A stretch of DNA of 64,000 bases from Rhodopseudomonas palustris (GCF_007005445.1 NZ_CP041387.1:868001-932000); one strand, 5' to 3'. Positions 27,241-37,293 are shown, counted from the first letter of the stretch. Notes: a model not told the origin generated them from the letters alone. Numbers and translations are program-made.

Positions 27241-27648
27241 TGACGCATACCGTCGATCGATCGGGCAGGGACCATAGTGCCGGGATTGTTTGAGGCATGT
27301 TAAAGGCGATCCGTCGGATGCCGCCCGGTGCGTCGGCCGCCGCTCCAGCGCAAGCCCGCACCCCACTCTTCCGGCGGTCGCAGCCTCATAACGGTACGTC
27401 ACTATGGGGTGCGACACGTTTCATCGGCGATTCCGGCCTGTTCGCGCCCGCGCCGCGGCCGATTCATCCGGCGTTAACGATCGAATTGCTGGTGGCAGCC
27501 GCGCCCCTGCCGGCACCGCCGCGCCGCGATCCGGCACCGCTGGCGCGGACCCGAACCGCTTGATCGCGGGCAAGCTGCCGATTGCCGCAGCCGGGACGCC
27601 ATTGTATGGGGAGACCGCACCGTCCGCCGCCCTCCGCGGCCGCCGGCG
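27241..27648. other. intergenic gap with no supported gene
   Basis: About 400 bases between the GGDEF gene and the tRNA. Short open frames here are Pro/Ala/Arg-rich and look like random high-GC sequence. No promoter, repeat or RNA gene seen. Confidence 0.5.
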
Positions 27649-27724
27649 GGGCCTGTAGCTCAATGGTTAGAGCCGACCGCTCATAACGGTCTGGTTGCAG
27701 GTTCGAGTCCTGCCGGGCCCACCA
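27649..27724 (+). tRNA. tRNA with CAU anticodon (Ile2 or elongator Met)
   Basis: Complete cloverleaf: acceptor GGGCCTG/CGGGCCC, D-arm GCTC/GAGC, anticodon stem GACCG/CGGTC with loop CTCATAA (anticodon CAU), T-arm GCAGG TTCGAGT CCTGC, and encoded CCA. Initiator features (C1-A72 mismatch, GGG/CCC anticodon stem) are absent. C4 and C5 in the acceptor resemble tRNA-Ile2, whose C34 is changed to lysidine by TilS, rather than elongator Met, but this does not settle identity. Confidence 0.9.
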
Positions 27725-27818
27725 GACGGACAAAGAATACTGCTGCAATCAGACGACCACTCGGGTCGCCATGAGCCCAGTTGTCCTGGAAAATCTGGTC
27801 CCGGTCTGGTTCTTCGAC

Positions 27819-28023
27819 TCGCACTGGAGCAGGAAGAGCTGGATATGGATACAGGCAAGCTGCCGTTCCGGCAGGTAGGCACGCATCGCCGCATCAGGGT
27901 CGCAGACGTCGCCAAGCTCCGAGATTCGAAGACCGCCGGCGTGACTTGTCCGCCGCGCTGTCGGCCGACACGGAAGACCTCGAAACTAACTATGCCACCT
28001 CCGGCCAACACAGCGGTTCTTGA
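27819..28023 (+). pseudogene. decayed HTH antitoxin (frameshifted, N-terminus lost)
   Basis: One frame reads LEQEELDMDTGKLPFRQVG then THRRIRVADVAKLRD, the second half of an excisionase/antitoxin-type helix-turn-helix domain. Around 27925 the coding frame shifts: the neighbouring frame continues RRRDLSAALSADTEDLETNY to a stop at 28023, the usual C-terminal part of such antitoxins. The N-terminal half of the HTH is missing upstream. It sits 95 bases after the tRNA 3' end. Confidence 0.6.
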
Positions 28024-28303
28024 CGCCGACGTCTTAGACTTTGATTTCGTCGCGCTCGATGAACTTCAGGTCACCGTCGTGTCGCCGGGTGCATCCCTGA
28101 CGAAACTCTTCGATGAAAATCCTGCTCTGGTGGATGCGGTCACCCGCGAAGCCGCGGCCAACCTCACCCGCACGCTCCCTTCATGGGAAGAATACCTCGC
28201 CGCACTATCCACGCGGACGGATCTCGTCGAATTCGTCGATCGGTTGCGATCACTGGATTTGACGTCGACTCTGACAACATCGAGCCATTCAGGCAGAAAG
28301 TGA
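27992..28303 (+). pseudogene. decayed PIN-type toxin with large internal deletion
   Basis: The frame starts MPPPANTAVLDADVL, like the first strand of a PIN domain with its Asp. It then jumps directly to sequence resembling the end of PIN toxins (VTVVSPGASLTKLFDENP, then TREAAANLTRTLPSWEEYLAA). The catalytic core between them is absent, so about 100 residues seem to be deleted. The start overlaps the antitoxin remnant, as in an intact pair. The last residues (SLDLTSTLTTSSHSGRK) look like out-of-frame readthrough. Family match from memory. Confidence 0.5.
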
Positions 28304-28310
28304 GTGCTTC

Positions 28311-28481
28311 GCGTCGAGGGCCCAATACGTCCGGCAGGGCGTTAGGGAACTCGATCAGGACAAGCTCGCTGAACTCGTCGAGCTCAAGTATCACACCATC
28401 GACGACGCGGCGGCGGAGCTGGGAAGCGTGCAAGCCATTCGCGAGACCTTTGTGGGGTTTCAGCGCTATTTGTACGAGTAA
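28311..28481 (+). pseudogene. hsdR C-terminal fragment (type I restriction enzyme)
   Basis: The frame reads RAQYVRQGVRELDQDKLAEL, then LVELKYHTIDDAAAELGSVQ, and ends ETFVGFQRYLYE before a stop at 28479-28481. This matches the extreme C-terminus of type I restriction subunit R. There is no start codon, helicase or nuclease part, hsdM or hsdS, so this is a remnant. With the toxin/antitoxin fragments it marks 27725-28490 as a degraded insertion beside the tRNA. Confidence 0.65.
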
Positions 28482-28564
28482 GCAGTGGTATGGGAAATCG
28501 ACCGGCGATCGGATCCTGGTACGTTGAAGACGAACGACGATCGTCGCTGCGGGAGGTGGATCGG

Positions 28565-29614
28565 ATGCCTGGATCGTCACGCCTGTTGCTGCCTGTTCGG
28601 TTCACGACCTCGCAGCTTCCCGAACGTGATCGGTTCGATGCCTGGCGAGAGCATTTGCGTCCCGTCGCCGACCTGACGCCGGGCTCTGACCAGCCGTCGA
28701 CCGCAGCGATCGATCTTGCGGTTTGGGATCTCGGCAGCTTCGCGATGTGCCAGGAGCGGAGCGGCGGTACGCGGTTTGCGCGAACGCGAGAGCGGGCCAA
28801 GGCGGTATTCGCCGACCATTGGTATCTGTTTCTGATCAAGGCGGGATCGAACTGGGTCGTCAGCGACGGCGGTCGATCGGCCGAACAGGTTTCGCGCGGC
28901 ACGCCGGGACAGCTCGCGTTGTATTCGCTCGGCGAAGCGTGCCATGGCCAGATGCAGGCGATGGACATCCTGATGCTGTTCATGCCGCGCGACAAGTTCG
29001 CCCCGCTCGCCGGCACGCTCGACCGGCTCAACAATACGGTGATCGACACCGCATGCGGCGAGCTGCTCTCCGATTATCTGCTCGCGCTCGAGCGCCGGCT
29101 GCCGGATCTGACGATCGACGATGTGCCCGCGGTCGTCCGCGCCACCGAAGTGATGGTCGGCGCTTGCCTGGCGCCGACGCCGCAATGCCTGGAAGAAGCA
29201 CGCGACGGGGTGATCGCAAGTCTGGGCGAGCGGGCCCGCCGAGTGGTGCAGTCTCGGCTGGCCGATCCGGAATTGACACCGGCCAGTCTCGCCAAGTGCC
29301 TCGGCCTGTCGCGGAGCGCGATGTACCGGCTGTTCGAGCCGCACGGCGGCGCCGCGCGCTACGTCCGCAACAGCCGCTTGGCCGCCGCGCATCGGGCTTT
29401 GTGCGATCCCGCCGAGACTCGGCAGATTCAGCAGATCGCCTCCTCGTTCGGATTCTTCAGCTCGCAGGAGTTCAGCCGCGCGTTCCGGCTGCGCTATGGC
29501 TACAGCCCGTCCGAACTGCGTGCCGAGGTCGGCGGCGCGGTGCCGTGTCACCGGCTGCATCAGCCGGCGGACGGCGGCCGCACGCTGAGCGAGTTTCTGC
29601 GCACCACGGCTTGA
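28565..29614 (+). CDS. AraC-family transcriptional regulator
   Basis: A 349-residue regulator. An N-terminal cupin-like sensing domain (about residues 10-200) is followed by the AraC double helix-turn-helix: PASLAKCLGLSRSAMYRLFE and IQQIASSFGFFSSQEFSRAFRLRYGYSPSE. The ATG at 28565 has GGGAGGTGG upstream; the longer frame from 28490 would run into the decayed hsdR end. The N-terminal layout resembles the OxyR-unrelated AraC_binding_2 group. No obvious target gene is adjacent. Confidence 0.85.
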   Translation: MPGSSRLLLPVRFTTSQLPERDRFDAWREHLRPVADLTPGSDQPSTAAIDLAVWDLGSFAMCQERSGGTRFARTRERAKAVFADHWYLFLIKAGSNWVVSDGGRSAEQVSRGTPGQLALYSLGEACHGQMQAMDILMLFMPRDKFAPLAGTLDRLNNTVIDTACGELLSDYLLALERRLPDLTIDDVPAVVRATEVMVGACLAPTPQCLEEARDGVIASLGERARRVVQSRLADPELTPASLAKCLGLSRSAMYRLFEPHGGAARYVRNSRLAAAHRALCDPAETRQIQQIASSFGFFSSQEFSRAFRLRYGYSPSELRAEVGGAVPCHRLHQPADGGRTLSEFLRTTA

Positions 29615-29973
29615 TACTGTCGTCGTAAGTTCGGGCCGAGATCGGCGCAGCCCACCGCTTCAACCGATTCCCGCGCGCGATCCGAGATTCTTGCAGTTTG
29701 AAACTGCTCAGCGGTACGAGGGTGTCATGCGTCCGAGCCGAATTCGTGATTAAGTCGCGCTGTTGCTTCTGCGAATCCCGCGGCCGATCAGTGTGTTGGG
29801 TATGATAATGCTGCCGACCACCGGAATGGTCGCAAAGTGATTTGGGACCAGTTGTTTCGAATGCGAGACGCACAGCCACCCTGCCGCGCCCGATGATAGC
29901 TTAGAGTCGCCGCGAAGGCGGCCGCAACGATCGCGGTCGCCGACGCCGGCCGACGAGACTGTTTTTGCCCATC
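29615..29973. other. intergenic gap with no supported gene
   Basis: About 360 bases of moderately lower GC between the AraC gene and the GGDEF-hemerythrin gene. It should contain the latter's promoter, but I see no convincing box, repeat or RNA gene. Confidence 0.4.
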
Positions 29974-31494
29974 ATGACGATGCACACCGATGTAGATCGC
30001 GACTGGAAGGATCGCGTCGCCGCGCAGGCCCTGAAGCAAATTCGGGATCTCGATCTTTCGCTCGATCCGGAGAGCTTCGAGCTGTGGTACACGTTCTTCG
30101 CCGGCCGTCACAAAGCGCTCACCGAGGCGATCGATGCCTTGCTGACCGCCAACCCGCGGCCGACCTCCCGTGACATCGCCAATCTGTACGAGCAGATCCT
30201 GTTTCCGTCGAAAGCGGCGACACGGATTCACGCGCTCGGCGTACAGGTGGAGTCGCAGTCGAGCCGCCTGATCGACGTGATCGAGCAAGCCACCGACGCC
30301 ACCCATGGCTACCAGACCCGTCTGTCGAGCGCGGCGCCGCGGCTGGCCGGCGGGCGCGGCGACGGCGCAGCGATTGTCGACGACCTGTTGAGCTGGACGA
30401 TCGAGATGCGTGCCACCAATGCGCTGCTGGTCGAGCGCCTCGGCGCCGCTGCGGCGCAGGTTCGCGAATTGCAGCACCAGTTGGAGCAGGTCCGGCTCGA
30501 GAGCATGACCGATCCGCTCACCGAAGTCGGCAATCGCAAATTCTTCGAGACCTCGCTGGCGCGGCTGATCGCGGCCGGCGAAACCAGCGGCCCGCTGTCG
30601 CTGCTGATCATCGACCTCGACAATTTCAAGCAGTTCAACGATCGTCACGGTCACGTCGTCGGCGACGACGTCTTGCGGCTGGCGGCGGCGACGATCAAGC
30701 ACACCTGCCGCCGCGACGACGTTGTCTGTCGCTACGGCGGCGACGAGTTCGCCATCGTGCTGCCCGGCACCGGGCTGCGCGACGCGCTGCTGCTCGGCGA
30801 GAAGATCCGGGCGGCGATCGCCGCTCGCGAACTGCACCGCCGGTCGACCCACGAAAGGCTGGGGCGGCTGCTGATCTCGATCGGCTCGGCGGAGTTCAGG
30901 CGCGGCGAAACGGTGGAGGATTTCGTCGAACGCGCCGATCACTGGATGTACGCCGCCAAACAGGCCAGCCGCAGTCGGTCGTTGTGCACGGCCGAGGGTA
31001 CTGGGCGGCAGCCGGCCGCCGCTCAGCCCGGCCTTCTGTGGCACGACAGCTATGCCTGCGGCGAACCGACGATCGATCGGCAGCACCGCGAGCTGTTCGA
31101 TCTCGCCAATGTCGTGCTCAGCGCCGAGATCGCGACGCTGGAGCCCGCCAGGCTGGCCGAGGTCGTCGAGCTGCTGATCGCCCGTGTGGCCGAGCATTTC
31201 GCCTACGAGGAGTCCGTGCTCGAAGCGATCGACTACGACGAGCGCGCGCGACACCGCATGGAGCACGATCATCTCCTGGCCCGCGCCAGACAGGTTTGCG
31301 ACGCGATGTCGGCCGGCGGCCAATCCCTCGGAGAACTACGCGAATTCCTGGTGAATGCGCTGATCGTCGGCCACATGCTGCGCGACGACCGGCAGTTCTT
31401 CTCGCTGTTCGACCATGGCACCGCTGCGGTCCAGGAACTGGTCGAGGACGCGACGACGCAGCAACAACGCGAAAGACGGCAATCGCCGGTGTAG
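29974..31494 (+). CDS. GGDEF-hemerythrin diguanylate cyclase
   Basis: A 506-residue protein. The N-terminal helical region (about 1-165) includes WKDRVAAQALKQIRDLDLSL and a coiled segment; it resembles sensor parts found before GGDEF domains. The GGDEF domain (about 170-325) has the active site RYGGDEFAIVLPG and DLDNFKQFNDRHGHVVGD. The C-terminal hemerythrin domain (about 350-480) has IDRQHRELFDLAN, HFAYEESVLE and HRMEHDHLLARA. The ATG at 29974 is used; a TTG three codons earlier is possible. Domain order is the mirror of the gene at 25834-27240, so both may couple oxygen or redox to c-di-GMP. It converges on the transglutaminase gene. Confidence 0.87.
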   Translation: MTMHTDVDRDWKDRVAAQALKQIRDLDLSLDPESFELWYTFFAGRHKALTEAIDALLTANPRPTSRDIANLYEQILFPSKAATRIHALGVQVESQSSRLIDVIEQATDATHGYQTRLSSAAPRLAGGRGDGAAIVDDLLSWTIEMRATNALLVERLGAAAAQVRELQHQLEQVRLESMTDPLTEVGNRKFFETSLARLIAAGETSGPLSLLIIDLDNFKQFNDRHGHVVGDDVLRLAAATIKHTCRRDDVVCRYGGDEFAIVLPGTGLRDALLLGEKIRAAIAARELHRRSTHERLGRLLISIGSAEFRRGETVEDFVERADHWMYAAKQASRSRSLCTAEGTGRQPAAAQPGLLWHDSYACGEPTIDRQHRELFDLANVVLSAEIATLEPARLAEVVELLIARVAEHFAYEESVLEAIDYDERARHRMEHDHLLARARQVCDAMSAGGQSLGELREFLVNALIVGHMLRDDRQFFSLFDHGTAAVQELVEDATTQQQRERRQSPV

Positions 31495-31525
31495 CGTTCG
31501 CGGCCGCCTTCGGGTGTGCAAAAAC

Positions 31526-32263
31526 TCAGCGTCGAGCCGCGCGTGCGGCGGCATCCAGCGCAGCTTCATCTTCCATCGAGCCGCGCAGACTGCCCTGCTG
31601 CGCCAGATGGGGGTACTGCCGCTTCATCTCGGCCTGGACGAATTTCACCGGCACGTCGAAATACGCGCCGTGCTCGCGGACATATTCCATGAACCGCGCG
31701 TCGTTGTTGTCGAACGCCTGCATCACCGCATCCGAGGAGCCGTCGAAGTCGAGCGGCGCGACGCCGAGCTTGTCGCACAGCGTGCGGTTGAAGGTCGGCG
31801 ACGCCTTGACCCAGCGCGGCCCGGTGAAGCATTCGGCGTAGCCGTGCCAGGCGAAAAGATCTGTGCCCATCGTTCGGGTCAGGTTCTCGGTGGCGAGGTG
31901 ATTGCGCACGTCGGCGAAGCACACCCGCGCCGGAATCCCGGAGGCGCGCGCCAGCGCGGCGAATGCCGAAGCCTTGCCGACGCAATAGCCGCGCTCGGCG
32001 CGCAGCACGCTGGAGGCGCGGAAAATCTCCGGGCTGGAAAAGTCGACATACGGATCGTAGCGGACGTCGTCGCGCACCGTCAGGTACAGCGCGCGAAGCT
32101 TGTCGGCGAGCGTTTCGGCGCCGCGCGTCGCCTGCGTTGCGCGGGCGATCACCTCGGGGTGGTCGCTGTCGATGAATTCCGCCGGTGCCAGGCAGACCGC
32201 GATCTCGGACGCGGCCTTGGCCGCGGCGGCTTCGGCGCCGCCGGCGCGAGGCTCAGACCGCAT
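31526..32263 (-). CDS. transglutaminase-like cysteine protease-fold protein
   Basis: A 245-residue protein with the transglutaminase core: Cys in ERGYCVGKASAFAALARASG, His in DLFAWHGYAECF and a later Asp/Asn region (WVKASPTFNRTLCDKLG). Members act as peptidases or amidases rather than true transglutaminases in most bacteria. No signal peptide, so probably cytoplasmic. Its start overlaps the stop of the small Cys protein upstream by 11 bases, so the two are coupled. Confidence 0.82.
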   Translation of the reverse strand: MRSEPRAGGAEAAAAKAASEIAVCLAPAEFIDSDHPEVIARATQATRGAETLADKLRALYLTVRDDVRYDPYVDFSSPEIFRASSVLRAERGYCVGKASAFAALARASGIPARVCFADVRNHLATENLTRTMGTDLFAWHGYAECFTGPRWVKASPTFNRTLCDKLGVAPLDFDGSSDAVMQAFDNNDARFMEYVREHGAYFDVPVKFVQAEMKRQYPHLAQQGSLRGSMEDEAALDAAARAARR

Positions 32264-32480
32264 GCAGTTTCGGCCGCGCCGACAGCACATTGCGGGCGAT
32301 CACCACCGGGCAATCCGGAGCATGTTGGATTTCGTCGCCGGTCTGCAGCCACGGCACGGACGCACCGCACAATTTGCACTGATTGTGCGCGCCGCCGTCC
32401 TCTTCGGAGACGATCTCGATGGCCGTCTTGAGGAGCGCGGTGGCGATTTTGCGAACGTCTTCGGCGGTGGTGTCAGTCAT
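32253..32480 (-). CDS. 75-residue zinc-ribbon-like protein
   Basis: A small cytoplasmic protein with MTDTTAEDVRKIATALLKTA, then a Cys/His cluster CKLCGASVPWLQTGDEIQHA and DCPVVIARNVL, consistent with one zinc site. It directly precedes and overlaps the transglutaminase-like gene, suggesting a common task. Unknown family. Confidence 0.7.
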   Translation of the reverse strand: MTDTTAEDVRKIATALLKTAIEIVSEEDGGAHNQCKLCGASVPWLQTGDEIQHAPDCPVVIARNVLSARPKLHAV

Positions 32481-32579
32481 TGGTCGGTTCCGTGAAACGC
32501 GTGGCGGCCGGCGGCCGGCGTGGAAGTGTGCCGCCGTTCGGCGGCCGTTGCAACCGAGCCTGGCGGTTCGGCTGTGCGA

Positions 32580-32894
32580 TCAGTTGCAGGGATAGCGACG
32601 GCCGTCCTGGCCGCGATAGGCGGCGGCGCCTTGGCCGCACAGCGCCGATAACGGTCCGTCATAGGTCGCGTAGGTCCGATCCGGCCACACCGGCGGGCCG
32701 AAATTGTGGCTGTAGGCCGCGCGTGACGGCAAATGGAAGCGAAAGTCCGGGTGCAGAAACGGGTGATCGGCGGGTGCGGCGTAGCCATGGTGGGGATGGT
32801 GATGATGAAGGCGATGCTTAGCGCCGGCCAGCGCCGGTGCGGCGCTCGCGATCGACACGATGGTCACGGCACAGATCAGTTTTGCGGCGGTCAT
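32580..32894 (-). CDS. secreted histidine-rich protein
   Basis: A 104-residue exported protein. A signal peptide (MTAAKLICAVTIVSIASAAPALA) is followed by a His cluster (HRLHHHHPHHGYAAPADH), then an aromatic-rich body and two Cys near the end (LSALCGQGAA, RRYPCN) that could form a disulfide. The His cluster suggests metal binding in the periplasm. No homologue recognised. Confidence 0.65.
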   Translation of the reverse strand: MTAAKLICAVTIVSIASAAPALAGAKHRLHHHHPHHGYAAPADHPFLHPDFRFHLPSRAAYSHNFGPPVWPDRTYATYDGPLSALCGQGAAAYRGQDGRRYPCN

Positions 32895-32971
32895 GGCGGA
32901 CTCCGGTTCGTTCCCGAACAGGAACGCAGCCGGCCCGCGGGAGTTTCATGGCGGATCCGATCCTCGCCGGG

Positions 32972-33973
32972 TCAGCTCCGCTCCGCGGCCTCGGCCCGGG
33001 CCGGAGCGGTCCGCCCCGCCACGGCGTCGGCCAGCCGCTCGATCTCGGCGGCGATGGTATCGGCGTGGGCGTGATGCGCCATGTGGCCGGCGCCGTTCAG
33101 CCGCAGCAGCCGGGCCTGCGGTACCGCCTGCGCCAGCGCCTCGGCATGGACCTGCGGCGGTACTACCGGATCGGCAGTGCCGGCGACGATCACGGTCGGC
33201 ACCTGGATGGCGGCGTAGCGCGGGACGTGGTCGATGAGCTGATCGCGCAGCCCGGCATATTCCTCGAGGCTGGCGGCGAACCGCTTGGCGGTCAGCGCCA
33301 GCGCCAGCCGGCTGCGCTCGGCATAGTCGGCGGGCGGCGTCTCGGGCCGGAAGATCCGCGCCGAGATCCGCTTCATCATCGCCAGCGATAGCGGCGGCAG
33401 CAGCGTATAGGTCACCAGCGGCTTCATCAGCACTTCGGCGGCGCGCTGGAACAGCGGCAGCCCCTGCGGCCGCGGATGCGTGGTCGGATTGATCAGCACA
33501 AGGCCGGCGACGGTATCGGGGTTGTCGAGCGCGTAGCGCAGCGCGATCAGCCCGCCGAACGAATGCCCGACCACGATCAGCGGTCCGGCGTTGCGATCGC
33601 GCAGCACCTCGCGGATCAGCGTCACCTGATAGGCCGGCGAGGCGACCGGACCGGTGCCGGTGACGCTGTAGCCCTGGCCGGGACGGTCCGGGATGATCAC
33701 CCGCAGCCGCTGCGCCAGCCGTTCGCCGAGCGACATCCGCATGTCTTCGCAACACAGATTGGCGCCGTGCAGCAGCAGCACCGTCGGCCGGGCCGCAGCA
33801 GCCGGGCGGGCCGGGGCGAGATCGAGCGCGTGCATCCGCACGCCGTTGGCGTTGATGAACACGCCGCGGGGCGGATAGCGCGCCTCCAGCCGGCGTGCCA
33901 GCCGGCACGACACCCAGCCCGCCGCCGTGAACAGCGCGACGACGCTCAGCGCCAGCAAGATCAGAGTCGTCAT
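32972..33973 (-). CDS. alpha/beta hydrolase
   Basis: A 333-residue hydrolase anchored by an N-terminal membrane helix (TTLILLALSVVALFTAAGWVS). It has the oxyanion motif LLLHGANLC, the nucleophile elbow VVGHSFGGLIALRYA (Ser), an Asp in AGTADPVVPP and the catalytic His in NGAGHMAHH. The start is the ATG at 33973 with AAGGA upstream. The substrate is unknown; the fold covers esterases, lipases and haloperoxidase-like enzymes. Divergent from the HlyD exporter gene. Confidence 0.85.
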   Translation of the reverse strand: MTTLILLALSVVALFTAAGWVSCRLARRLEARYPPRGVFINANGVRMHALDLAPARPAAAARPTVLLLHGANLCCEDMRMSLGERLAQRLRVIIPDRPGQGYSVTGTGPVASPAYQVTLIREVLRDRNAGPLIVVGHSFGGLIALRYALDNPDTVAGLVLINPTTHPRPQGLPLFQRAAEVLMKPLVTYTLLPPLSLAMMKRISARIFRPETPPADYAERSRLALALTAKRFAASLEEYAGLRDQLIDHVPRYAAIQVPTVIVAGTADPVVPPQVHAEALAQAVPQARLLRLNGAGHMAHHAHADTIAAEIERLADAVAGRTAPARAEAAERS

Positions 33974-34122
33974 CGCATCCTTCGGCCACAGGCGATCGGC
34001 CGCGGACGACTCCGCGGCAATCTGCGAAGTTGAGCACGCGGGCGTGATGCCGCAATTGATCTTTCGCAATGGTCCTCCCGGGTTCGGAGGCTAGGTCTCG
34101 ACAGGGTGATCGACCGCGGATC

Positions 34123-35388
34123 ATGATGTTGCAGAAAACCGAGCAGATCGACGCGCCGCGGCCGCATCTGGCTGCCCGCTGGGCCGGCGCATTGCGGCGT
34201 CACAAATGGTCGGTGCTCGGTTTTGCCGTGGTCCTGATCGTGGCCGGGCTCGGCGTCGGCCGGCTGCTGCTCGGGCCGGAAGTGGTCGCGGTGCAGGTGC
34301 AGCGCGGCAATCTGGTCCAGACCGTGGTGGCCAGCGGCCACATCGAAACTCCCTATCGCGTCGAAATCGCCAGCCAGATCACCGGCACCGTCAAGGACGT
34401 GCTGGTGAAAGAAGGCCAGCAGGTGCACCAGGGCCAGCAGCTCGTCGCGATCGAGGCGTCGGAATTGCGGGCCTGGGTGGTGCAGGCCGAAGGCGCGGTG
34501 GCGCAGGCGCAGGCGCGGGTGCGACAGCTCCGCGAACTCACCAAGCCGGCCGCCGACGAAGCGTTGAAGCAGGCCCAGGCCAACCTGCTCAACGCCGAGG
34601 CGATCTACGAGCGCGCCTCCAAGCTGGCAGCCTCCGGCTACGGCACCAAGGCGACGCTCGACGACGCCACCAAGAATCTCGACGTCGCCCGCACCCAGGT
34701 CCGCACCGCCGAGCTGCAGGTGTTCACCTCCAGCCCCGGCGGCAGCGATTTCGTGATGGCCGAGACCCAGCTCAGCCAGGCGCTCGCCAATCTCAACACC
34801 GCGCAGGCGCGGCTCGGCTACGCCACCATCGTGGCGCCGCGCGACGGCGTGCTGATCACCCGTGCGGTCGAGCGCGGCACGGTGGTGCAGCCGGGCAAGG
34901 CGCTGCTGGTACTGGCGCCGGCGGGCGACATCCAGATCGTGGTGCAGATCGACGAGAAGAATCTCGGCCAGCTCGCGCTCGGCCAGCACGCGCTGGCGTC
35001 CGCCGACGCCTATCCGGACAAGCGGTTCGACGCGACGCTGAGCTACATCAACCCGTCGGTCGACATCAACCGCGCCTCGGTCGAGATCAAGCTCAAGGTC
35101 GACGATCCGCCGGACTATCTGCGCCAGGACATGACGGTGTCGGTCGACATCGCCACCGCGCGGCGCGACGATGTGGTGATCGTGCCGGCGCGCGCGGTGA
35201 ACGACGCCGCAGCGGCGCCCTATGTGTTGAAGGCGAGCGGCGGCCGGGCGGTACGCCAGCCGGTCAAACTCGGCCTGCGCGGCGTCGGCTTCTACGAAGT
35301 GATCGACGGCCTCGTGCCCGGCGACCGGGTGATTCCGCTCGCCACCGGAGTCGTCCCGGATCAGCGCATTCGCGCGGTGCTGCAATGA
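34123..35388 (+). CDS. HlyD-family periplasmic adaptor subunit
   Basis: A 421-residue membrane-fusion protein. There is one N-terminal membrane helix (about residues 27-47), a lipoyl half (NLVQTVVASGHIETPYRVEI), a long coiled hairpin (about 105-215), the second lipoyl half (IVAPRDGVLITRAVERGTVV) and a beta-barrel domain. It is expected to bridge the inner-membrane ABC exporter encoded next to an outer-membrane channel. First gene of a three-gene operon; its stop overlaps the permease ATG (ATGA). Start chosen at 34123; an ATG at 34126 is equally possible. Confidence 0.88.
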   Translation: MMLQKTEQIDAPRPHLAARWAGALRRHKWSVLGFAVVLIVAGLGVGRLLLGPEVVAVQVQRGNLVQTVVASGHIETPYRVEIASQITGTVKDVLVKEGQQVHQGQQLVAIEASELRAWVVQAEGAVAQAQARVRQLRELTKPAADEALKQAQANLLNAEAIYERASKLAASGYGTKATLDDATKNLDVARTQVRTAELQVFTSSPGGSDFVMAETQLSQALANLNTAQARLGYATIVAPRDGVLITRAVERGTVVQPGKALLVLAPAGDIQIVVQIDEKNLGQLALGQHALASADAYPDKRFDATLSYINPSVDINRASVEIKLKVDDPPDYLRQDMTVSVDIATARRDDVVIVPARAVNDAAAAPYVLKASGGRAVRQPVKLGLRGVGFYEVIDGLVPGDRVIPLATGVVPDQRIRAVLQ

Positions 35389-36603
35389 AGCGCTGGCTGC
35401 CGTTCGAGTGGATCGCGGCGGTGCGGTTCCTGCTCGACGGCGCAGTGCAGACGCTGGTGATCGTCGGCGGCATTGCGATCGGGGTCGGCGTCATCGTGTT
35501 CATGTCGGCGATGCTGGCCGGGCTGCAGGCCAATTTCATCAAGCGGGTGCTGACCTCGGTGCCGCAGATCCAGTTGCTGCCGCCGGATCAGGTGGCGCGG
35601 CCGCTGCGCGATGAGCCCGGCACGGTCGAAGCCGCGGTGGTGCAGCGCCCGACCCAGCGGATGATCTCGATCGACCAATGGCCGAAGATCCGCGCCGAGA
35701 TGCAGGCGCGGCCGGACGTCGTCTACGCCGCCGCCACCGCGTCCGGCTCGGCGCTTGCGCTGCGCGGCGACACCAGCCGCGCCGTGACGCTGTACGGCAT
35801 CGAACCGGAGATCTACTTCAAGATCGTCAAGGTGCCGGACTTCATCGTCGCCGGCGAGGCGCAGGTCACCACCGAGGGCATCCTGATCGGCATCGAGCTG
35901 GCGCGCGATCTCGGCGCGTCGCTCGGCGACAAGATCATCGTGTCGACGCCGCTCGCCGGCAACCGCATCCTCACCATCAAGGGCATCTTCGATTTCGGCA
36001 ACAAGGCCGCGAACCAGCGCAACACCTTCGTCACCTTGCGCAACGCCCAGAGCATGCTCGGGCTGATTGGCGGCGTCACTTCGATCGATCTGACGGTGGC
36101 GGACATCTACACCGCCGAGACCATCGCGCAGGAAATCCAGGCGATGCTGCGGGTGAAGGCGGATAGCTGGATCAAGACCAACGCGCAGTTCTTCACCGCG
36201 GTGCAGGCGCAGCAGAATTCCAACACGCTGATCCGGCTGTTCGTCGGCTTGTCGGTGGCGTTCGGCATCGCGGCGGTGCTGATCGTGACGGTGATCCAGC
36301 GCTCCAAGGACATCGGGATCCTGCGCGCGATGGGCACGCGGCGCGGCCAAATCCTGCGGGTGTTCCTGATCCAGGGCGGGCTGCTCGCTTTCGTCGGTTC
36401 GGTGCTAGGCTCGGCGCTCGGTGCGCTGGCGCTGTTCACCTGGCATCGCACCGCGCGCCAGGTCGACGGCAGCGAACTGTTTCCGCTGATCCTCGAACCA
36501 GATCTGTTCGGCTGGGCGGCGGTGCTGGCCACTGCGACCGGCGTCGCCGCGGCGATCGCTCCGGCGCTGCGCGCCGCACGGCTCGATCCTGTGGTGGCGA
36601 TCC

Positions 36604-36611
<8 letters not shown>
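35385..36611 (+). CDS. ABC exporter permease, FtsX/MacB-like
   Basis: A 408-residue permease. Helix 1 (about residues 17-40) is followed by a large periplasmic MacB_PCD-type domain, then the FtsX domain with three helices: [20 protein letters not shown] with [20 protein letters not shown], a second near [19 protein letters not shown] and a third near the end. The ATPase is a separate protein, unlike E. coli MacB. The topology resembles DevC-type exporters for lipids, peptides or other amphiphiles; the substrate is unknown. Confidence 0.88.

Positions 36612-37293
<682 letters not shown>

Noticed and set aside
27725..28564. A direct repeat of the tRNA(CAU) 3' end at the right border of the decayed island
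   Set aside because: I searched the flank up to the AraC gene by eye and found no match longer than a few bases.
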